Position numbers and translations under genes: made by a program
Source of the DNA: Deltaproteobacteria bacterium
Lineage (GTDB): Bacteria > Myxococcota_A > Polyangia > Polyangiales > Polyangiaceae
Direction of reading: 5' to 3'
DNA: 64,000 nucleotides
Assembly (NCBI GenBank): GCA_016218915.1
Contig: JACRCQ010000077.1
Coordinates: 62,001-126,000 of the forward strand
Notes under the pieces: generated by a model
Seen by the model: only the letters and a program-made list of their open reading frames with translations
What the model was told of the DNA's origin: nothing
Database searches by the model: none
Part shown: piece after piece, positions 1 to 8,132 of the stretch
Numbering within the stretch: the first letter of the stretch is position 1
Layout of the letters: the number at the start of each line of letters is the position of its first letter

Positions 1-2331
1 CTTCCCGTCGGTCTCCCACTGCACGCTCCCTTCCCGATCCGTGCGGTGCACCTCGATTCCTCGGGCTGCCAGGGTCTCGAGGGTGTGCGGATGGGGATGG
101 CCGAAACGGTTGCGCACTCCACAGGAGATCACGGCATGGGAAGGACGCACTGCGTCGATGAACTCGGGCGATGAGCTGGTGCGGCTGCCATGATGCCCGA
201 CTTTGAGCAGATCAGCGTGGAGCAGTGATCGATCCACGCTCAGCAACCGTGCTTCTTCCTCGTGCTCCGCATCGCCCACGAGCAGCGCTGCGCGGCTTCC
301 GAGCTCAACACGCATCACAAACGAATTGTCGTTCGCGTGTGCCATCTCCTCGATCCCCGGACACGGCGCGAGCACCCGCACCTGCGCGCCACCGAGCTCC
401 TGCGGCCGATTGCAGAGTACTTCAGGACGTACCACTGGCACGCTGCGTGCCCGCAATCCCGACAGCAGGCCGCGGTAGACTGGAGCAGAATCTCCCAGCT
501 CGCCCTGCCCGTTGTCCCAGAACTCGCCGACCTGCACGCCAGGCAATGCCGAAGCCAGCCCGATGAAGTGATCCGGGTGAGGATGGGACAGGACCGCGAA
601 ATCGATGCGCCCCCTGCGACGCGCCCGCAGCACCGGCCCCACCACGGTCTTGCCCGGATCCACGGGACTTCCCACAGCGCCCCCGCCGTCGATCAGCATC
701 GCTCTGCCGTCCGGAAAGTCGATCAGCACGCTGTCCCCTTGTCCCACGTCGAGGAAGGTCACGCGGAGCTTGCCCCGCGGCTGTCCTGCGCGCACCGCAA
801 AGGCTTCCACGATCACGTAGGCCACTGCGCCGAGTGCCAGGATCAGCAGCCGATCGCGGGGACGTCGCAGCGCGAGCCAGCCTCCCACGCCAGCCACAAT
901 CGACAGCTCCCACGCGGTCGGCCGGGGGATCGTGATCACGGCCCACCCCACCGCAGCGCCTGTATGAGCGATCGTGCGCACCGCAAGGAGGCTCGACGAT
1001 GCGAGCCAGGCAACGCCCCGTTCTGCAGAGGGCCAGACGGACAGGAGCAGATGGCCGAGACAGGCGGGCAGCGAGATCGCCTCGCCAATCGGAACCGCCA
1101 CGATGTTGGCGACCACGCCCACAGGCGAGATCGACGGAGACAGGAGCACGATCCAGGGCGTGCAGAGCAACGTGGCGGAGAGCGTTGTGGCCATCGGCTC
1201 AGCGCCCCAGCAGAAGGGCCGAGGCAGCTTGCGGATGGCTGCTTCGAACGGACGCGAGAGCAGCATCAGCCCCGCAGTGGCCGCAGCGGAAAGACCAAAG
1301 GAGAAGTCGAACACCGCGAGCGGATCCATGAGCCCGCCCGCCAGCAAGGAGAGCCCGAACGATCGCGGACCATCCGGGTTGCGAGCCAGGGCTCGTGCGA
1401 GAAGCGCTGCAGACGCCATGGCAGCAGCGCGCCTGGCGCTTCCCCCTGAGCCCGCGAAGTCGGCGTAGAGCCACGCCAGCGGAACACCCGCGGCTGCCGC
1501 AATCCTGCCCACGTCGTAGCGGGCACACAGGCGCTCCACGCGAACCAGCAGCGCCTGCAGCACGCGTACGATGCCGAACACGGCGATTACGATGTGCGTG
1601 CCCGAGACAGCCAGAATGTGCGAGAGCCCGGACACGCGGAATGCTTCGGCATCATCGGGGTCAAGGTCGTTCTCCCCGAGCACGAGCGCTCGTGCCATGG
1701 GGGCTGCCTGCTCCGGGTAGGTCGCCTCGATGCGCCTGCGTGCGAACCTGCGCGCGCGATCGATCCATCCCCCGATCGACCAGGGGCTTCGTTGCAGCAG
1801 GCGGACATCGAGCGCCCCTCCGCTGAGCACCGCACCGTTGCGCGCGCTTGCGGTTCTGGCCATGTCGACCTCGAAGTTGCGGGGAATCTCCACAGTGGCG
1901 AGCGACGTGATCACCTCGCAGGTGTCGCCCCGCGCAAGGTCGTCGATCGGGCTGTAGATCCGCATCATCGTGCCTGGCGCGACTTTGCTGCTCCCCTCGC
2001 ATTCGAGCTTCTGCGCTTGGGCGATGAGTGAGTAGACATCGCGCACGCGGGTCAGCGGGCTGCGCACGATCACGCTGCCGGAGCAGCGCGCCGGAGGTCC
2101 AATGAGGTCGCGCGCTCTGCCGCGCTCGTCGTCGTACTTCGCCAGCGCGTTGGAGGCACGCCACGAGCCCAACGTGATGAGCAAGGTGGCGACCGCCACT
2201 TGTCGCCAACGGATGCGAGTCCAGGCTGCAGCCAGGATGGCGGTGAGCACGATCAGCACAGGCCACGGGCTTGAAACGATCAGGGCGCCTGCGAGCAGAC
2301 TGACTCCGGCGATGAGCAATGAGTCGAGCAC
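1..2331 (-). CDS. comEC: ComEC/Rec2-family DNA-uptake channel protein, partial (C-terminus beyond left edge)
   Basis: Inner-membrane channel that passes single-stranded transforming DNA into the cytoplasm. The frame is open for 777 codons to the window edge. It begins with hydrophobic N-terminal segments (LLIAGVSLLAGALIV and a second one), followed by the competence-domain membrane region. The C-terminal metallo-beta-lactamase-like domain shows DVGQGDSVLIDF near base 750, then the metal-site motif SHPHPDHFIGL near base 590 and KVGHHGSRTSSSPEF near base 200. An in-frame TGA lies just upstream, so the first usable start is GTG at 2331; no strong ribosome site precedes it and TTG starts slightly downstream are possible. 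Length fits the family (about 750-850 residues), so little is missing. No other competence genes are nearby. Confidence 0.9.
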   Translation of the reverse strand, partial: MLDSLLIAGVSLLAGALIVSSPWPVLIVLTAILAAAWTRIRWRQVAVATLLITLGSWRASNALAKYDDERGRARDLIGPPARCSGSVIVRSPLTRVRDVYSLIAQAQKLECEGSSKVAPGTMMRIYSPIDDLARGDTCEVITSLATVEIPRNFEVDMARTASARNGAVLSGGALDVRLLQRSPWSIGGWIDRARRFARRRIEATYPEQAAPMARALVLGENDLDPDDAEAFRVSGLSHILAVSGTHIVIAVFGIVRVLQALLVRVERLCARYDVGRIAAAAGVPLAWLYADFAGSGGSARRAAAMASAALLARALARNPDGPRSFGLSLLAGGLMDPLAVFDFSFGLSAAATAGLMLLSRPFEAAIRKLPRPFCWGAEPMATTLSATLLCTPWIVLLSPSISPVGVVANIVAVPIGEAISLPACLGHLLLSVWPSAERGVAWLASSSLLAVRTIAHTGAAVGWAVITIPRPTAWELSIVAGVGGWLALRRPRDRLLILALGAVAYVIVEAFAVRAGQPRGKLRVTFLDVGQGDSVLIDFPDGRAMLIDGGGAVGSPVDPGKTVVGPVLRARRRGRIDFAVLSHPHPDHFIGLASALPGVQVGEFWDNGQGELGDSAPVYRGLLSGLRARSVPVVRPEVLCNRPQELGGAQVRVLAPCPGIEEMAHANDNSFVMRVELGSRAALLVGDAEHEEEARLLSVDRSLLHADLLKVGHHGSRTSSSPEFIDAVRPSHAVISCGVRNRFGHPHPHTLETLAARGIEVHRTDREGSVQWETDGK

Positions 2332-2612
2332 GGAAGCAGCGATAGCAAGACGCGCGCCTCACAAGATCTGCGAGAAAAGCAGGAGATAGCCCATGGCGGC
2401 CGCCACTTTCGGGTGGCGAGCCGCCACTCGGCGGATTGGCAGCAGAAAATGCAAATCGCAGCCCGTAGGCCGTGGCGACCCGCCACGTCGAGCGATCCGG
2501 AACAACGCATGTTTCACGTGCGATCTCACGTGGCATCGATCGTGCTGTGCAGAGTGCTGCAGCGCATCCGCCGGACATTGGTGTCCGTCAGGTGCGGCTC
2601 TATACTGGCGGT
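2332..2612. promoter_or_regulatory. Divergent intergenic region with repeated CGCCAC/GTGGCG motifs
   Basis: Spacer between divergently read comEC and the Uma2-family gene, so it should hold both promoters. The hexamer CGCCAC or its complement occurs at 2401, 2413 (complement), 2422, 2472 (complement) and 2481. Two pairs form hairpins: CGCCAC-6-GTGGCG at 2401-2418 and CGTGGCG-3-CGCCACG at 2471-2487. These could be operator half-sites or RNA hairpins. No sigma-70 promoter is obvious. Confidence 0.4.
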
Positions 2613-3533
2613 ATGGCCGCAGACAAGGATGACAGCGCGATGATGCAGCCTGCCTACCCGGTGGCTTGCTATCCCGTGGCCCCGCCGCCTCGCGGAGAGG
2701 ATTTGCCCTACAGCGACGGCGTGCCCATGGAAAGCGAGCTCCACGTTTCGCAGATGAACCTGCTGGCCGACTCCCTCAACCTCGCGTGGATCGATCGCAC
2801 CGACTTCTACGTGGGACGCGACATGTTCCTGTACTTCAGCGAGCTGCAGTCCAGGAAGAACGACTTCCGTGGCCCTGATGTGTTCGTCGTGCTCAACACC
2901 GTCAAGAAGGTTCGCAGGTCGTGGGTGGTGTGGGAAGAAGACGGCCGCACGCCTGATGTGGTGATCGAGCTGACGTCGCCATCGACCGAGCATGTGGATC
3001 GCGGCGACAAGATGCACATCTACGCCACCGTGCTGCGCGTGCCCGAGTACTACCTGTACGATCCGTTCGAGGAGCGTCTGGACGGCTACAGGCTTGATCC
3101 GTCCTCAGGGCAGTATCGTCCGATCGCCGCAGACGAGCACGGCTGGCTTCGCTGCGAGAAGCTGGGCTTGTGGCTCGGCGTCGTGCCTGGATTGCAGCTT
3201 GGCGTGCAAGCGGGTTGGCTTCGGTGGATCGGGAGCGATGGACATGTGCTGCCGTCGGCAGAGGAATTGGCCCGATCGGAGACCACGCGAGCGCATGCTG
3301 AAGCTCGGCGGGCGCAAGCCGAGGCCGACCGGGCGCAAGCTGAAGCCGACCGGGCGCAAGCTGAAGCCGACCGTGCGCAAGCCGAGGCAACGCGAGCGGA
3401 CGCGGAAGGGCAGCGGGCAGATGCGGCGCATGAGCAGCTGCGCGAGGCTGCGCGCAGATTGCTGCAGACAGGCATGGCCAGGGAGCAGGTCGCGGCGTTG
3501 ATAGGGATCGACCTATCGGAGCTCGACGGCTAA
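2613..3533 (+). CDS. Uma2-family (PD-(D/E)XK-like) protein with C-terminal coiled coil
   Basis: Protein of 306 residues. The N-terminal 200 residues form a Uma2 restriction-endonuclease-like domain: RGPDVFVVLN, then TPDVVIELTSPST and the spaced DRGDKMHIYA, which supply the acidic and lysine residues typical of the fold. A charged helix follows, built on near-exact heptads of the type RAQAEAD encoded by 21-bp tandem units, which predicts a coiled coil. The tail MAREQVAALIGIDLSELDG is common behind such coils. ATG 2613 is chosen over upstream in-frame ATGs because the family domain starts soon after it and upstream residues look non-coding. Uma2 genes are abundant in cyanobacteria and myxobacteria; their cellular role is not settled. 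Confidence 0.75.
   Translation: MAADKDDSAMMQPAYPVACYPVAPPPRGEDLPYSDGVPMESELHVSQMNLLADSLNLAWIDRTDFYVGRDMFLYFSELQSRKNDFRGPDVFVVLNTVKKVRRSWVVWEEDGRTPDVVIELTSPSTEHVDRGDKMHIYATVLRVPEYYLYDPFEERLDGYRLDPSSGQYRPIAADEHGWLRCEKLGLWLGVVPGLQLGVQAGWLRWIGSDGHVLPSAEELARSETTRAHAEARRAQAEADRAQAEADRAQAEADRAQAEATRADAEGQRADAAHEQLREAARRLLQTGMAREQVAALIGIDLSELDG
3298..3405 (+). repeat. 21-bp tandem repeat encoding RAQAEAD heptads
   Basis: About four to five imperfect copies of a 21-base unit (core gggcgcaagctgaagccgac) within the Uma2-family gene. Each encodes one coiled-coil heptad, with a divergent first copy (AEARRAQ) and last copy (AEATRAD). Copy number is likely to vary between strains by slippage. Confidence 0.8.
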
Positions 3534-3639
3534 TTCGTGGCATAGATGCCGCGTCTTCACCGATTAGCTGGTCCGCTTGTCAGGGGGATTGTAGTCGCAC
3601 GCGCTTGGCGTGCGCGCGGCGCGGCGTCATAGTCTGCCC

Positions 3640-3948
3640 ATGTCACGAACTGATTCATCCACCGGCTCCGCGCGCATCTACATCTGGACAGGCATCGTGG
3701 CCGGACTCGTGGCGTTCGCAGTCTGGGGGTTGATGCCTTCGCTCGTGTGGGGCGGGTTTGCTGGCATCACGATGGCGCACGCGATCCTTGGTCACCCGAT
3801 CGACGGCGGCATCCTTGCCAAGACGATGATCGTGCTCGGCATGCTGGTGATGTTCGTTCTGTGGCTGCTGGTGTTCGTTGGCAGCGGAGCAGGGCTCGGA
3901 GCGATGGCGAACCGGCTCGTCGCGCGGTTTGGTGGCGCGCGGAGGTAG
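3640..3948 (+). CDS. Small two-helix membrane protein of unknown function
   Basis: 102-residue protein with two clear membrane segments: IYIWTGIVAGLVAFAVWGL at about 11-29 and MIVLGMLVMFVLWLLVFVG at about 62-80. Between them is a short loop, AGITMAHAILGHPIDGG, and the C-terminus is basic (MANRLVARFGGARR). ATG 3640 was preferred to an upstream in-frame ATG at 3610, whose added residues are Arg-rich and non-hydrophobic. I do not recognise a family. It stands alone, between the Uma2-family gene and a convergent lipoprotein gene. Confidence 0.55.
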   Translation: MSRTDSSTGSARIYIWTGIVAGLVAFAVWGLMPSLVWGGFAGITMAHAILGHPIDGGILAKTMIVLGMLVMFVLWLLVFVGSGAGLGAMANRLVARFGGARR

Positions 3949-3973
3949 GACTCAGCAGTTGAAGGGGATGGGA

Positions 3974-3999
3974 GGGCCACCGGCGCGAACCGGTGGCCC
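3974..3999. terminator. Bidirectional intrinsic-type hairpin
   Basis: Perfect 10-bp stem GGGCCACCGG / CCGGTGGCCC around a 6-base loop, placed between the convergent ends of the small membrane protein and the lipoprotein gene. No T-tract is present on either side, as is common in very GC-rich genomes. Confidence 0.7.
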
Positions 4000-4007
4000 G
4001 CGATGCG

Positions 4008-5582
4008 TCACGGAGTGTAGGGCGGGAGCACGATGATCGTGCAGTAGTAGTAGTTGCCCACGACCGTGGCGTCCTGGCCCGTGGCGCTGACCTTGAACAG
4101 CCAGTCGCCGGCTGCTGAGTCAGGCGACACCTTGGAGGGCGCCGGGTTCGGGTACTGCGACCAGACCACGTCCTTCAGATCGGTCTCGGTCTCGGTCTCG
4201 ACCTGGGTCGGCGCGCCAGCATCAGCACCGGCTTCCGGCGCGGCCGCCGGCTTGAGCAGCGTGAAGCTGGGAGCCTGCAGGCCCGAGCCGCTCCGGATGG
4301 CGGAGCACTCTACGTTGGTCTTCTTGCCATCCAGTCCCTGGAACTTGAAGTAGTCGACATCGGTCGCTGGTCCGAGATGGCCGACAAGGTAGTAGGCCTT
4401 GACGTCCGGGTTCGGCGTGGAGGGCACGTACTCGACCATCTGCTCAGCGGTCTCAGGGGTATCGTTCGCGCCAGTGGTGGCTTCCTTCTCCGGCTCGTAG
4501 ACCTTGACGGTCAGCCAATGCTTGGAGAAGTACGCGTCATTGGCACCCATCGCCTGGCCAGCCGGGCGCGGGATCTTGAGGTAGGCCTTGGTTCCCTCCG
4601 CGAGCGGCAGCCTGAGCTGGCGAAGCGGCGGGGAGGTGTAGTTGGGATCGTTCTTGGACGGGTCGAGCCGCGCAAGCACCTTGCCCTGCTCGTCCACGAT
4701 TTCCGTCAACCCAGGCAGCAGCGAGAAGCCCCAGCCGGTCAGCCCCTTGGGCGCAAAGTACGTCGTGGACTCTGCGGTCCCAGCGGGCATCGTGAACGCG
4801 AAGTAGTCGACGTCCGTGTCCGGGTCGAGCGTTCCGTAGATGTACGCAACCGAGTTCGGCGGCGTGGCGCCTTCTGCGAGATTGGCGACCGTTGCGCTCG
4901 CCGTGTCGTTGTTCGGCTCCTTGTCGAGCGAGTAAGGGGCCTTCGTGGAGTCCGGATCACCCCACGTGATCGTGAACGCCGAGTTGGGCTTCGACTTCTG
5001 CGCGGGCGGATCACCGTTCCACGTCGACCACTCCTGGACCTTGAGACAGACCGTCTGATCGCTCGGCGAGTGGTAGTAAAGCTCTGTGTCCGTGGACTGA
5101 CGCGGCAGGCTGTCGTCCATTTCGGCCAGCATGTTGCCGTTGGTGTCCTGCACCGTGACGACCGTGTCGATCTTGTTGGAGTCGTCGTCGGCATTCGCAG
5201 TCGTGTAGATGATGACCCACTCGTCCTTCTTGAGGTCGGCCTTGTAGTAGACGACCGTTCCCGGGGGATAGAGCGAGCCAGCGGTCTCGGTCGCTGCCTT
5301 CAGCGGGATCGCGTTCGCGCAATCCTTGCCCTGGGAGCCAGCGGATCCGCCGCCGCCGCCAGCAGTACCGCCCTGGCCCGCGTCTCCAGCAGCGCCACCT
5401 TGCGCGCCGCCCTGTCCGGAGCCACCGCCTCCAAGGCCTGCGCCACCACCCTTGCCGGCTGCGCCAGCGGTGCCGCCGGTGGCCGGGGGCGTTGTGTCAC
5501 TGCTGCTGCTGCCGCAGGCGACGAAAACGATCAACGATGCCGCCGCAGCGGCGAATAGACCAAGAGATAGTGTGCGACTCAT
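4008..5582 (-). CDS. Secreted lipoprotein with Gly-rich linker and pre-peptidase-type domains
   Basis: 524 residues. The signal peptide SLGLFAAAAASLIVFVACG ends in a lipobox (FVAC), then an extended GGTAGAAGKGGG-type low-complexity linker reaches to about residue 75. The rest holds at least two beta-sandwich units resembling pre-peptidase C-terminal (PPC) domains, recognisable by DTDVDYFAFTMPAG and ATDVDYFKFQGLDG. A start at 5582 is supported by GGGAAGG eight bases upstream; the open frame extends further upstream but without a signal peptide. Such PPC lipoproteins with glycine linkers are typical of Polyangiales. No catalytic domain is present, so a surface-binding role is likely but unproven. 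Confidence 0.7.
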   Translation of the reverse strand: MSRTLSLGLFAAAAASLIVFVACGSSSSDTTPPATGGTAGAAGKGGGAGLGGGGSGQGGAQGGAAGDAGQGGTAGGGGGSAGSQGKDCANAIPLKAATETAGSLYPPGTVVYYKADLKKDEWVIIYTTANADDDSNKIDTVVTVQDTNGNMLAEMDDSLPRQSTDTELYYHSPSDQTVCLKVQEWSTWNGDPPAQKSKPNSAFTITWGDPDSTKAPYSLDKEPNNDTASATVANLAEGATPPNSVAYIYGTLDPDTDVDYFAFTMPAGTAESTTYFAPKGLTGWGFSLLPGLTEIVDEQGKVLARLDPSKNDPNYTSPPLRQLRLPLAEGTKAYLKIPRPAGQAMGANDAYFSKHWLTVKVYEPEKEATTGANDTPETAEQMVEYVPSTPNPDVKAYYLVGHLGPATDVDYFKFQGLDGKKTNVECSAIRSGSGLQAPSFTLLKPAAAPEAGADAGAPTQVETETETDLKDVVWSQYPNPAPSKVSPDSAAGDWLFKVSATGQDATVVGNYYYCTIIVLPPYTP

Positions 5583-5719
5583 TTTTACCTTCCCATCCCT
5601 TTCAATCGTCACCCCACCCGGCGACGTGAAACGAAGGATACAAGGTGCGGAAAGAAAGGGCTCGAAAAAAAGACCGACCTGGACGGAGGACCAGGGGTCG
5701 GGGCCATCTGAGCCGCGGC

Positions 5720-5738
5720 GGCTTGCCAAGGGCAAGCC
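5720..5738. terminator. Hairpin downstream of the DUF885 gene
   Basis: Perfect 8-bp stem GGCTTGCC / GGCAAGCC with a 3-base loop, about 90 bases after the stop of the DUF885-family gene on the minus strand. It could terminate that gene or act in the leader of the next lipoprotein gene. Confidence 0.45.
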
Positions 5739-5827
5739 CTAGACGGCACGGCACGCCATGCATCCCATCCCCCTTGGACACCGTTTCATAAGCGGGTTCA
5801 AGCCACCTGTCTTCACGATACAGAACG

Positions 5828-7645
5828 TCAGATCGCATCCCCGAACATCATGTGCCGCACGTACTTCGGCGCAGGCGACCCGAAGGAGAGCAGCCGGTCA
5901 TGGTACGTGCGCTCCGTGAACCCCGCCTGTTTCTCGGCCCGCTCGCGCATGTTCCTCAGCTCGGTGTAGCCGTACAGGTACGTGCTGAGCTGGGCGCTGG
6001 TCAGCCGCGCGCGTCGCCACTTGCCCGCAGCTTCCCCATCCTCCTGGAACGCCTCCTCGGTCATCAGCCGCATCGCTGCCTTCTCGTCCATCGAGCCCGC
6101 ATGGATGTCGTGATCCAGCATCGCATTGGCTGCCATCCGCAGATCCATCTTCTGCAGCTGCAGGCGCGTGCGAAGCCCGCCGAACCCGTACTTGCCCATC
6201 AACCACTCGGCATAGGTCGCCCAACCCTCGATGAACGCACCACTTCCAAACGCCGCACGGATGTCGCTCTTGAATCGGTTGGCGTGCATGAGCTGCAGGT
6301 AGTGGCCGGGCATGGCCTCGTGGACCGTGAGGTCGGCCAGCATCGCGCGATTGTACTCGCGGTAGAACGACTCGGCCCGCTTGCGCGACCAGTCCGCAGG
6401 CGTCGGCGAGATCGCGTAGAACGTCATCGCGTTCTTCTCGAACGGCCCAGACGAGTCGCAGTATGCGATCGCGATCCCCCGTCTGTACTCCGGCATCACG
6501 ATCACGCGGATCGGCTCGGACGGAAGCTCCACCAGATCGTGCTTTCGCACGAAGTCGGTGGCGTCCTGCGTGAGCTTGCGCGCCTCGTCCACGATCGTCG
6601 CGTTGGTCGGACGATCCTTCGCCACAGCGTCGAGCACCTTGCGCACCAGCTTGAGCTTGTCTGCATGCGACTCGTGGGGCGGGACTTTTTCCTTGGGGAA
6701 CAGCTCAGGCCACAGCGCCAGCGAGGTCTGCACCATCTCGTCCTGGGTCGAGACCAGCAGCGCCTGCGCGCTCTTGTAGAGCTCCTCGGCCGGGATGTCG
6801 GCCTCCAGGTAGTAGCGCAGCTTCTTGGCGAAACGCGCCTGCCCGAGCCGAAAGTCGCCGTCGCTTCGCTTGAGCAGATCCTTCTTGAGGAACTCGTCGA
6901 ATTCCCGCAACGCCTTGAGCGCGAACGCGGCGCGCTTCTCCAGATCGCCCTTGAGCCCGGGCTCCTTGGCAAACAGCGCAGGCAGCTCCTTGTCCACCAG
7001 ACGGATCAACCCGTCGTTCTGCTGGATCGCAGTCTCCGTGTGAAGCTTCGGCGGGCGCTTGAGGCTGGCTTTCGCTGCTTGCACGATCGCGGGGATCCCT
7101 GCCAGCCGCGCTCCGAGGTTCGTCAGCCTCTCCTGCTGTCCGCCCGTGTCCCGTGACACCAGCGGATCGAGCCCGTCGCCTATCATCCCTGTGTAGAAGA
7201 GCGGATCGGTCTCCCACTCGCGCAGCTCGTCGAGGAAGAACGTCCACTGATCGAGCTGGTTGCGCAGGATCATCGCATCGACGCGGTTCTTGGCCTCGAG
7301 CTTGTCCAGCTCGATCCTGTCGAGCATCTTGCGGGTGCGTGCGACGAACTCGCGCTCGAGCTTCTCTCCTTCCGCGCCGAGCAACGGCCAGCGGCTGTCG
7401 TAGCGATGCTCGCCGAGCTGCGTGGCATGCACCGGGCTCATCTCGAGATACCGGGCCAGAAACCCGGCGGCGAGCTTTTCGAAGGAGCGGTCCGCGTTCG
7501 GCGCTTCCGGCTGCTGGGGCTCAGGGGGTGTTTGGCTCGAGACAGGTGGCATCAGCGGCGCAGGAGGGATGCGGACGGTTTCAAGCTCGGCACCGCAACC
7601 CGACAGGACGATCGCGGCGATCCAGGCGCAGGGGCGAACCTTCAT
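5828..7645 (-). CDS. DUF885-family lipoprotein, predicted zinc metallohydrolase
   Basis: 605 residues. The N-terminus MKVRPCAWIAAIVLSGCG is a lipoprotein signal with lipobox LSGC, so the enzyme is expected to be anchored in the envelope. The body matches the all-helical DUF885 family: an early HATQLGEHRYD stretch, and the signature LTVHEAMPGHYLQLMHANR whose HE...H spacing resembles a gluzincin-type zinc site. The conserved downstream segment GSGAFIEGWATYAEWLM supplies a further glutamate. Length is normal for the family. The substrate is unknown; peptidase activity is suggested by fold only. The gene sits alone between two minus-strand genes with short spacers. Confidence 0.82.
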   Translation of the reverse strand: MKVRPCAWIAAIVLSGCGAELETVRIPPAPLMPPVSSQTPPEPQQPEAPNADRSFEKLAAGFLARYLEMSPVHATQLGEHRYDSRWPLLGAEGEKLEREFVARTRKMLDRIELDKLEAKNRVDAMILRNQLDQWTFFLDELREWETDPLFYTGMIGDGLDPLVSRDTGGQQERLTNLGARLAGIPAIVQAAKASLKRPPKLHTETAIQQNDGLIRLVDKELPALFAKEPGLKGDLEKRAAFALKALREFDEFLKKDLLKRSDGDFRLGQARFAKKLRYYLEADIPAEELYKSAQALLVSTQDEMVQTSLALWPELFPKEKVPPHESHADKLKLVRKVLDAVAKDRPTNATIVDEARKLTQDATDFVRKHDLVELPSEPIRVIVMPEYRRGIAIAYCDSSGPFEKNAMTFYAISPTPADWSRKRAESFYREYNRAMLADLTVHEAMPGHYLQLMHANRFKSDIRAAFGSGAFIEGWATYAEWLMGKYGFGGLRTRLQLQKMDLRMAANAMLDHDIHAGSMDEKAAMRLMTEEAFQEDGEAAGKWRRARLTSAQLSTYLYGYTELRNMRERAEKQAGFTERTYHDRLLSFGSPAPKYVRHMMFGDAI

Positions 7646-7676
7646 GCGGCGATGGTAGATCGTTCATGGTGGACCG

Positions 7677-8105
7677 CTAGATCTTCTTGCCTCCAGCCAC
7701 GCGCGCTCCGATCGCTGCGACCAACATCGGCACAGCGATAGCCGCGGCGATTCCCCAGACTCCGAGCTTGTAGAACGAGTGCGGCTTGACGATCGCGTAC
7801 ACGACGTGAACCGCGAACGCCGAGGCGGCAGTGTTGAGCCAGCCACTCCAGCCCACCGGCAGACGGCGCAGCTTGAGCCACAACAGGCAAAGGTCGATCA
7901 GCCCCAGCAAGAGCGCGTAGACCGTGGCCCACGCCGTGCCCACCGCCAGCCCGATCGCGAGCGCTATCCAGGGGCCGATGAACCCCATGTTGAACACGAA
8001 CGCGTAGATGGCGACCGACACGTAGGTCGTGATGAACGTCCCGAGGATCAGCGGACGAAGCCAGCCTCCCACGGTCGGGCGAACGTACCTTGTCTGATCT
8101 GCCAT
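7677..8105 (-). CDS. Four-helix membrane protein of unknown function
   Basis: 142 residues with about four hydrophobic stretches (LILGTFITTYVSVAIYAFVF, WIALAIGLAVGTAWATVYAL, a Leu-rich third, and LGVWGIAAAIAVPMLVAAIG). No polar catalytic motif is evident. The start at 8105 gives a short hydrophilic N-terminus (MADQTRYVRPTVGGWLRP). Its stop lies 32 bases from the DUF885 gene start on the same strand, so the two may be co-transcribed. Family not recognised. Confidence 0.6.
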   Translation of the reverse strand: MADQTRYVRPTVGGWLRPLILGTFITTYVSVAIYAFVFNMGFIGPWIALAIGLAVGTAWATVYALLLGLIDLCLLWLKLRRLPVGWSGWLNTAASAFAVHVVYAIVKPHSFYKLGVWGIAAAIAVPMLVAAIGARVAGGKKI

Positions 8106-8132
8106 GCCCCAAGCATAGCGTCGGGCACCCGC

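Noticed and set aside
262-1449. 395-residue plus-strand open frame in the first 1.5 kb
   Set aside because: Opposite the comEC frame, which carries DVGQGDS and SHPHPDH motifs; the plus frame is Arg/His-rich without any family signal.
4377-5558. 393-residue plus-strand open frame opposite the Gly-linker lipoprotein
   Set aside because: Reverse-complement shadow of the lipoprotein gene; no start context or family.
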